Positions 7,596 through 12,470 of a stretch of DNA of 12,470 bases are shown piece by piece. The translations under genes and the position numbers were made by a program. A model generated the notes under the pieces. That model was not told the DNA's origin, did no database searches, and saw only the letters and a list, made by a program, of their open reading frames with translations. The first letter of the stretch is position 1; the number at the start of each line of letters is the position of its first letter. This DNA comes from Alcaligenaceae bacterium UBA6179 (GTDB lineage: Bacteria; Pseudomonadota; Gammaproteobacteria; Burkholderiales; Burkholderiaceae_B). The DNA lies in NCBI GenBank assembly GCA_002422175.1, contig DITR01000095.1, positions 1 through 12,470 of the forward strand. Reading direction: 5' to 3'.

Positions 7596-7943
7596 ATGAA
7601 CGTACTCATTGTAGAAGACGAAGTTGACTTTCGAGAGTCACTCGTTGAAATTCTAGAGATCAAGGGTCATGAGGCAAAAGGCATTGGGTCAATCGCTGAG
7701 TTTGCTGCACTCGCTCATAAAGAAAATTTTGATCTCATTGTCATTGACTTAATATTGCCAGATGGTGATGGGCTTGAAATTCTAAGGCTAGTTCGCCTGA
7801 ATAGCAAAACGCCTGTTGTGCTTGTTACAGGTTCTAGCCAATGCCAGTCTGCTATTGAGGCGAAGCTTAGACCAGATCTGTTTATTACAAAACCCTTTGC
7901 TGTGCAGCCACTACTGAAATATGTTGATCAACTCAGCGCTTAG
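7596..7943 (+). CDS. Stand-alone receiver-domain (CheY/Spo0F-like) protein
   Basis: 115 residues, a complete receiver domain and nothing else. Visible are the acidic pocket E7-D8, the phospho-acceptor Asp51 (VIDLILPDGDG), Thr78 (LVTGSS) and Lys99 in TKPF, so it should be competent for phosphorylation. It has no DNA-binding or enzymatic output domain, so it must act by protein contact or hand its phosphate on. The ATG at 7596 begins MNVLIVEDE, the usual first strand of a receiver, and fixes the start; the ribosome site (AAGA) is weak. It is divergent from the DHp-only gene and convergent with the large histidine kinase, whose stop lies 62 bases away. Because it sits between a full kinase and a DHp-only protein, an intermediate place in a phosphorelay is an attractive inference. 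A chemotaxis role is less likely, with no che genes in view. Confidence 0.92.
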   Translation: MNVLIVEDEVDFRESLVEILEIKGHEAKGIGSIAEFAALAHKENFDLIVIDLILPDGDGLEILRLVRLNSKTPVVLVTGSSQCQSAIEAKLRPDLFITKPFAVQPLLKYVDQLSA

Positions 7944-8005
7944 GCTAAATGTATGTCAGGGCAAGGGTTTATACGCGCTTAAAAACTTTGTCATGATTTT
8001 CTAAA

Positions 8006-10093
8006 TCAACCGTTCATCTTAAGCCAAATCGTAAATGTCGACCCCACATTGACGTTGCTCTCAACCTCAACTCGTCCTTCATGTAGCTCTGCAATAAGCT
8101 TTACAAAGGGCAGTCCTAATCCAACACCGACTAACCGCTCTGTAGACGGTAATTGAATATAAGGCAAAAAAATGATGTCTTGTTTTTCTAGCGCGATACC
8201 CACGCCAACATCTTTGACATATATTCCGACCCAACCCTCTTTCAAAACAATACCCACGCATATATTCAGACCTTGCTTACTGTACTTGCAAGCATTGTCA
8301 ATTAAGTTAAGTATTGCAATTCGTAACAAGCCATAATCAGCATTAATCACCAAAGGCGAATCGGGGTAGTCAGTTATTAAAGAATAGTCAACGTGATAGC
8401 TTTGACTGGTGTTGACGGCGTCATCAAGCAACCGTTTTAAGTCAATGGGCAAAAGTGATGCTTTGGCAAATGCCTGGCTTAAGCGATCGCTTTGCAGCCA
8501 CTGATCGAACATAGTAGAAAGTCGAATGACAGCACTTCTAATGACGCCTACACGTTTGAGCACTTTAGCTGACTCGGCATTCGGCTCAAGTTCAAGCAGG
8601 GTATTCTGAGCTTCAATCACATTTAATGGGTTGCGAAACTCATGTGCAATCATTGCGCCAAACCGAACATACTGTTCGCGCACACGCTGCTCATTCAAAA
8701 GAGATGCGCGCAACTCTTGTGTTCTGATGCTCACTTCATTTTCAAGCCGAGCCTCTGTAATTTGTAATGCCTGAACTGTTTCGCGCTGTGATGCCAGAAG
8801 TGATTTTTGAGCAAGCTCGCGTGCAATACGCTCTGATCTCAACCGGTCTGCGAGCGCAAAAGAAAAGAATATTGCCTCAATGCCAGTGGTAATTTGAACG
8901 GCATATAAAGTAAATAAATTGTTAGGCAAAAACTCTAATGCCCTGAGGCTTGCAGTAAGTACCCCTATACACAAAAAACCCCAAGAAAAAATGAAGTACT
9001 TTGCCTCGTTTACACCCCTACTCAACAGATAAGTGGCCACACCAATACATAAAATTATGCCAAGGCTCGACACTGCGAACTGCAACAGGTAGAGCCACCC
9101 AATGCTCATTTGTATGAATATAGTGAATAGCAACCCCACAGAAACCGAAAAGCTTACGCCAGCGGCAATGAGTAAAACCCAATAGACTTTGCTCGTGCGT
9201 TGTTTTAACTCAAGTGCCTTACAACTAAAAAGCAATGCGAAACCTGAGGCGAGCCCAAAAAAAATCCCTTGTGCAACACGATCAAAATAGGGGGCGTTTG
9301 ACCACAGAAATAAGCGACCGTAACCATTTCCTGCAAACATTGCCAAGATAACTGATGCTGCAAATAAACAATAAAGTAAATAACGCCGTTCTTGAGTAGT
9401 AAAGTAAATCACTAAGTTGTAAAAAAACAGGCTTATCAAACCACCGTAATAGAGAAATTGAACCATGGTGTCAATAAGCTGCTCTTGCCCAAACACTTCG
9501 GGGCGCATCAATTCTAAGGGAACGGTTAGCGGATACGTTGACTGCACTCGAAGGTAATAGGTGCTAGGCTGCAGAGACACATCAACATAAAATGCATGCA
9601 CACGCGTAAAAATTTGTCGCTCAAGAAAATCACGCATCGTTCCCGACATCACAGTTTGGCCTGATGGTGCGAACAATTGAATGTCATCTATAGCAACATA
9701 TGGAATTTCAAGCACCCAGCGATCTATAACCCCAGGTTGATGAGAAAGATTTATACGAATCCAGTGGGTGGCTTGCGATAAGCCGAAGCTCAATACATGA
9801 TCACCCGAATCTTGCAATGATGTAAAGGGGTAATTTTGAGGTTCAGCCAGAATGGTTTCTAACGTCAATTTGTTGGTTGGGTCAGTTAAGACCTCAACAT
9901 AAGGGACAATATTAATTTTTGTGTCGGAAGAACTTAGAACTAAGCTGGGTTGTGCCTGCACAGGCATCACAACTGAGCAGGCAATGCACAACATCATCAT
10001 GCATTGAACCATGAGAGAGCCAATGAAATGATTTAGCCACGCTATTTTGCGATAAGTTACACATTCAACATGAGCAAGACTCAGTTGCGTCAT
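8006..10093 (-). CDS. 7TMR-DISM-type sensor histidine kinase
   Basis: 695 residues. An N-terminal signal or anchor (hydrophobic about 24-45, ending VQAQ) precedes a periplasmic sensing region of the 7TMR-DISM extracellular type 2 style (about 50-200; pattern SFGLSQATHWIRINL, YYLRV). Then come about seven membrane helices (roughly 205-420), a charged coiled-coil linker (about 425-475), a HisKA domain with the H-box HEFRNPLNVI (His484), and a HATPase domain with the N-box NLIDNACKY (Asn600), G1 DVGVG (from Asp628) and G2 GVGLGL (from Gly656). All catalytic boxes are intact. 7TMR-DISM periplasmic domains are thought to bind carbohydrate or other small ligands, but the signal here is unknown. There is no fused receiver, so it must phosphorylate a separate regulator; the stand-alone receiver encoded convergently is the nearest candidate. 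The ATG at 10093 gives a long N-region before the hydrophobic stretch, so an internal ATG is possible. Confidence 0.93.
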   Translation of the reverse strand: MTQLSLAHVECVTYRKIAWLNHFIGSLMVQCMMMLCIACSVVMPVQAQPSLVLSSSDTKINIVPYVEVLTDPTNKLTLETILAEPQNYPFTSLQDSGDHVLSFGLSQATHWIRINLSHQPGVIDRWVLEIPYVAIDDIQLFAPSGQTVMSGTMRDFLERQIFTRVHAFYVDVSLQPSTYYLRVQSTYPLTVPLELMRPEVFGQEQLIDTMVQFLYYGGLISLFFYNLVIYFTTQERRYLLYCLFAASVILAMFAGNGYGRLFLWSNAPYFDRVAQGIFFGLASGFALLFSCKALELKQRTSKVYWVLLIAAGVSFSVSVGLLFTIFIQMSIGWLYLLQFAVSSLGIILCIGVATYLLSRGVNEAKYFIFSWGFLCIGVLTASLRALEFLPNNLFTLYAVQITTGIEAIFFSFALADRLRSERIARELAQKSLLASQRETVQALQITEARLENEVSIRTQELRASLLNEQRVREQYVRFGAMIAHEFRNPLNVIEAQNTLLELEPNAESAKVLKRVGVIRSAVIRLSTMFDQWLQSDRLSQAFAKASLLPIDLKRLLDDAVNTSQSYHVDYSLITDYPDSPLVINADYGLLRIAILNLIDNACKYSKQGLNICVGIVLKEGWVGIYVKDVGVGIALEKQDIIFLPYIQLPSTERLVGVGLGLPFVKLIAELHEGRVEVESNVNVGSTFTIWLKMNG

Positions 10094-10132
10094 TTTTATA
10101 CCGAAAATATTGAAAGATTTTGAATATACAAC

Positions 10133-10158
10133 CGTTTGAGTTAATTCAATATTAAACG
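10133..10158. promoter_or_regulatory. Nested inverted repeats upstream of the sensor kinase
   Basis: CGTTT (10133-10137) and AAACG (10154-10158) flank the near-palindrome TTGAGTTAATTCAA (10136-10149, one mismatched pair). They lie 40-65 bases before the kinase start, where a promoter and operator would be expected. The region is AT-rich and the repeats are short, so this is only a candidate site. Confidence 0.2.
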
Positions 10159-10229
10159 TCTGAGCCAGAAAAATAAATTATTCACGAATCACTTAGCCAT
10201 CACATTGATTAATGGTTCGTCATGGCGTT

Positions 10230-10270
10230 AAAAAAACACCATCTCTCAAGTGAAAAGATGGTGTTTTTTA
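10230..10270 (-). terminator. Rho-independent terminator downstream of ssb
   Basis: A perfect 14-bp inverted repeat: AAAAAACACCATCT (10231-10244) and AGATGGTGTTTTTT (10256-10269), with an 11-base loop. Read on the minus strand it starts 13 bases after the ssb stop codon and ends in seven T, a textbook terminator. The symmetric A/T flanks would let it work in both directions, and it insulates ssb from the sensor kinase gene, which begins further along on the same strand. Confidence 0.93.
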
Positions 10271-10282
10271 TTGTAAAAAAAC

Positions 10283-10792
10283 TTAAAACGGTATGTCGTC
10301 GTCTAAATCACCTAAATTTGCGCCGCCCGCTGCAGGCGCAGCCGGACGAGAGGCTTGGTTAGGGCGGCTTGAAGAGGGGCTTGAACGACCAGCCGAGCCA
10401 CCGCCTGAACTGCCTTCATAATTTGAGGGGGGCTCGCCACTATCGCCTGATGCACCGTCACGACCACCTAGCATTTGCATTTGATCCGCCACCACTTCAG
10501 TGGTGTACTGGTCAACACCTTCTTTGTTTTGCCATTTGCGGGTACGTAGACGACCCTCAACGTACATGGGACGACCCTTGCGCATGTATTCGCCCACGAC
10601 TTCGGCTAAGCGGCCGTAAAACACAATACGATGCCATTCTGTTTCTTCGCGACGCTCGCCGCTGGTTTTATCTTTCCAGCTGCTAGTGGTTGCAATAGAA
10701 ACGTTGCATAATGCAGCCCCATCTGGGCTGTAACGAACCTCGGGGTCGCGCCCCAAGTTGCCAACTAAAATAACTTTATTGACCGATGCCAT
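10283..10792 (-). CDS. ssb: Single-stranded DNA-binding protein SSB
   Basis: 169 residues. SSB coats single-stranded DNA during replication, recombination and repair, and recruits partner enzymes through its acidic tail. The N-terminal OB-fold (about 1-110) begins MASVNKVILVGNLGRDPE and contains the typical WKDK, ETEWHRIVF and YVEGRLRTRKW segments. A Gly/Ser/Pro-rich flexible linker follows (about 112-158). The C terminus is DLDDDIPF, the conserved partner-binding tip. The frame is open 17 codons further upstream, but MASVNKV is the family start and has GGAG 6 bases before it, so I chose 10792. It lies downstream of the MFS gene on the same strand with a 115-base gap and ends in a strong terminator. 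Length is normal for proteobacterial SSB. Confidence 0.97.
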   Translation of the reverse strand: MASVNKVILVGNLGRDPEVRYSPDGAALCNVSIATTSSWKDKTSGERREETEWHRIVFYGRLAEVVGEYMRKGRPMYVEGRLRTRKWQNKEGVDQYTTEVVADQMQMLGGRDGASGDSGEPPSNYEGSSGGGSAGRSSPSSSRPNQASRPAAPAAGGANLGDLDDDIPF

Positions 10793-10907
10793 GCCGATCT
10801 CCGAAAAATGAAGTAAATAAATTAAACGAGCCAACCGGCCCAACGGCTTACCATGGTGCGCGAGAGTTTTGCGCTTGACCAGACGTATTGTTACGCATTG
10901 TCATAGT

Positions 10908-12131
10908 TTACGGCACGATGCTCGGTTGAGCCATCGACTTAGACCGCTCAGGCATATCGATATGTAAACCCCAAGTCGCAATCAACCAAACCGCAGATAC
11001 CGCCGTTAAGCCCCAAAACACCGTTTGTACGCCCTGATGCTGAGCTACCCAGCCGCCCAATACGCCACCAAAAAATAGCCCGAAAGCTTGTGTCGTATTG
11101 TAAAGCCCTAAGGCTAAACCTTTAAGATGCGGTGGAGCAGCGCGCGAGACTAAAGACGGTTGTAAAGCCTCTAAAACATTAAAAAATACAAAAAACAAAG
11201 TGAGGCAAATCAATAGCGGCCACCAAGCTTGTGCTGTGAGGGCAAAGCCCGCCCCCACTAACACCAAACCTAATACCGCCCAACGCAATGTCTGGGTGTG
11301 AGAGCGACGTTTCTCTGTGACAAAAATAATGGGTACCATCAGTAAAAACGATACAAAGATAACGGGCAAATACACCTTCCACAAACCCTCTGTAGACAGA
11401 TTGCCGAGTTTGAGTAGCAGCGGTGGCACCACCACAAACAATGCGACTTGAGTCAGGTGTAAACAAAATACGCCCACATTGAGCCGAAACAAACCACCAT
11501 TTTTAATCACATCAATCGCGCGGGCTGAGGACATACCTGCCTCTGCACGGGGCACCACAGGTATAACAAATGCTGCTACCACAATAGCCACCACGCCAAG
11601 CGCTGCAATCACCCAAAACAAGCCCGACAACCCGCCCCAACCCACAATTAATGGTGACATGACCAGTGACAGCGCAAAAGACAAACCAATCGAAGCACCA
11701 ACCATCGCCATCGCACGCGTTCGTACTTCGGGGCGGGTGGCGTCAGCCAACCATGCCGTGACTGCAGCTGAAATCGCGCCAGCACCTTGAATGGCGCGGC
11801 CAATCGTTACCCACTCAATCGTTGTGGCAAACGCGCACATCACGCTTCCCAAGACAAACAGAGTCAAGCCAAATAAAACCACTGGACGGCGACCAAACTT
11901 GTCTGATGCCATACCAAACGGTATTTGCATAAACGCTTGCGTTAAACCATACATACCCAACGCCAAACCGACTTTAGCGGGGTCTTGACCACCCTGCAAA
12001 CTCTGTGCCGCCACGGCAAAAACCGGCAATAACAAAAACAAACCCAACATACGGGCAGCAAATAGACCAGCCAAAGAAAAACTGGCACGGCGCTCTGCAG
12101 GAGTTAAAGCTAATCGAACATCGTTTGTCAT
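10908..12131 (-). CDS. Major facilitator superfamily transporter (12 helices, drug-efflux style)
   Basis: 407 residues, nearly all hydrophobic, with the pattern of two six-helix halves. The MFS motif A loop GMASDKFGRRP (73-83) lies between helices 2 and 3, and a motif-B-like GRAIQGAGA (111-119) in helix 4. Helix 5 has a SPLIVG stretch in the motif C region, and a second-half equivalent of the first loop reads TEKRRSHTQ. It should be an inner-membrane proton-coupled transporter, probably an exporter, but the substrate cannot be told. It resembles YajR-type efflux proteins in style yet ends soon after helix 12, without the YAM domain that YajR carries. The ATG at 12131 precedes TNDVRLALTPAERR; no good ribosome site is seen. 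It is divergent from uvrA and upstream of ssb, a conserved gene order in this bacterial group. Confidence 0.92.
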   Translation of the reverse strand: MTNDVRLALTPAERRASFSLAGLFAARMLGLFLLLPVFAVAAQSLQGGQDPAKVGLALGMYGLTQAFMQIPFGMASDKFGRRPVVLFGLTLFVLGSVMCAFATTIEWVTIGRAIQGAGAISAAVTAWLADATRPEVRTRAMAMVGASIGLSFALSLVMSPLIVGWGGLSGLFWVIAALGVVAIVVAAFVIPVVPRAEAGMSSARAIDVIKNGGLFRLNVGVFCLHLTQVALFVVVPPLLLKLGNLSTEGLWKVYLPVIFVSFLLMVPIIFVTEKRRSHTQTLRWAVLGLVLVGAGFALTAQAWWPLLICLTLFFVFFNVLEALQPSLVSRAAPPHLKGLALGLYNTTQAFGLFFGGVLGGWVAQHQGVQTVFWGLTAVSAVWLIATWGLHIDMPERSKSMAQPSIVP

Positions 12132-12153
12132 AAGTAAAAGATAAGGTTTAAAG

Positions 12154-12169
12154 CTGTTTAGGGTGCCAG
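12154..12169. promoter_or_regulatory. Weak LexA-box-like site between the MFS gene and uvrA
   Basis: CTGTTTAGGGTGCCAG fits CTG-N10-CAG, the spacing of proteobacterial LexA operators. It has one mismatch in the right half (CCAG for ACAG) and a GC-rich, atypical centre. uvrA and ssb are SOS genes in enterobacteria, so the place is sensible, but it is 162 bases before the uvrA start and close to the MFS start. Treat as a candidate only. Confidence 0.2.
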
Positions 12170-12223
12170 ACCCGTCAAAATGATCATTTAAGTCGCATCG
12201 TGAAAATGGCCTGGCGCGTTATA

Positions 12224-12268
12224 GTAACAAGTTACCCTTTTGCTGAGTAACTTAAGGGGTGCGACCCC
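12224..12268. repeat. Overlapping inverted repeats in the uvrA leader
   Basis: GTAAC (12224-12228), GTTAC (12231-12235) and GTAAC (12247-12251) can pair in two exclusive ways; the longer choice is AAGTTAC (12229-12235) with GTAACTT (12247-12253). A compact hairpin GGGGT-GCG-ACCCC (12256-12268) follows directly. These lie 63-107 bases before the uvrA start and could be protein-binding dyads or leader RNA structure. No T-tract follows the GC hairpin, so it is not a clear terminator. Confidence 0.3.
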
Positions 12269-12330
12269 AATGAATAAATCAAACTGGCTTTTCAAACGAC
12301 ATCTCCTGAGACACGACCTAACATCACCCC

Positions 12331-12470
12331 ATGAATTTCATACGCATTCGCGGTGCTCGCACCCATAATCTTAAAAACTTGTCGCTTGATTTACCTAAGC
12401 ACAAGTTAGTCGTACTCACGGGCTTATCGGGGTCAGGCAAATCGTCCCTCGCCTTTGACACCCTGTATGC
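12331..12470 (+). CDS. uvrA: UvrABC excinuclease subunit A, N-terminal fragment cut by window end
   Basis: The first 46 codons of uvrA, running off the right edge. UvrA is the DNA-damage sensor of nucleotide excision repair, an ABC-type ATPase dimer that loads UvrB. The start MNFIRIRGARTHNLKNL is the standard family opening, with the arginine/histidine-rich RGARTHNL motif. The first Walker A, GLSGSGKSS, lies at residues 31-39 and is followed by LAFDTLY. The ATG at 12331 is fixed by this homology; there is no strong ribosome site just before it. It is divergent from the MFS gene, with a 199-base region between. Confidence 0.96.
   Translation, partial: MNFIRIRGARTHNLKNLSLDLPKHKLVVLTGLSGSGKSSLAFDTLY

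Noticed and set aside
7944..8005. Terminator between the convergent receiver and sensor kinase genes
   Set aside because: Only a 5-bp pairing (AGCGC with GCGCT) over a long loop could be found, with no proper T-tract; too weak to call.
10793..10843. In-frame upstream extension of SSB by 17 residues
   Set aside because: SSB proteins begin at MASxNKV, and a GGAG site lies 6 bases before that ATG; the extension has no such support.
11479..11988. Plus-strand open frames opposite the MFS gene
   Set aside because: They are low-complexity Thr/Ala/Ile-rich antisense products of a membrane protein gene, with no ribosome site or recognisable domain.

Overview
The window reads as a stretch of chromosome from a moderately low-GC betaproteobacterium, most likely Burkholderiales. 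The best evidence is the right end, where ssb, an MFS transporter gene and a divergent uvrA form an arrangement I associate with that order. This placement is from recalled gene order and protein style, not from a search.

Layout, left to right. (1) 1-3774: most of a type VI secretion inner-membrane ATPase-like protein TssM/IcmF, which carries an unexpected LysM domain after a proline-rich linker at its extreme C terminus. The rest of the T6SS cluster presumably lies upstream. (2) About 3778-4119, opposite strand: a small lipoprotein of unknown function. (3) 4358-5086 and 5315-6040: two tandem paralogous outer-membrane beta-barrel proteins, with a terminator after the first and a strong hairpin after the second. 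(4) 6098-10093: a dispersed signalling block of four genes. These are an OmpR-family response regulator, a membrane protein with a histidine-kinase DHp (HisKA) domain but no ATPase domain, a stand-alone receiver protein, and a complete 7TMR-DISM-type histidine kinase. (5) 10283-12470: conserved housekeeping backbone of ssb, MFS transporter and the first 46 codons of uvrA. No gene-free stretch exceeds 300 bases. I saw no tRNA, rRNA, CRISPR array, transposase or insertion-sequence end.

The most interesting part is the signalling block. Its four proteins supply exactly the modules of a four-step phosphorelay: a kinase with ATPase domain, a free receiver (Spo0F-like role), a DHp-only phosphotransfer protein (Spo0B-like role, here membrane-anchored) and a DNA-binding response regulator. 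The DHp-only gene sits directly upstream of the regulator on the same strand and diverges from the receiver gene across a short region containing a perfect palindrome. That this is one circuit, and that it may control the adjacent porin-like genes, is my inference. The second notable feature is the TssM-LysM fusion, which would give the T6SS membrane complex its own peptidoglycan anchor.

The ssb/MFS/uvrA end is visibly richer in G+C than the signalling and porin region (for example 31 of 60 bases in 11041-11100 against 19 of 60 in 8881-8940). This suggests that accessory DNA abuts a conserved backbone near 10.1-10.3 kb.
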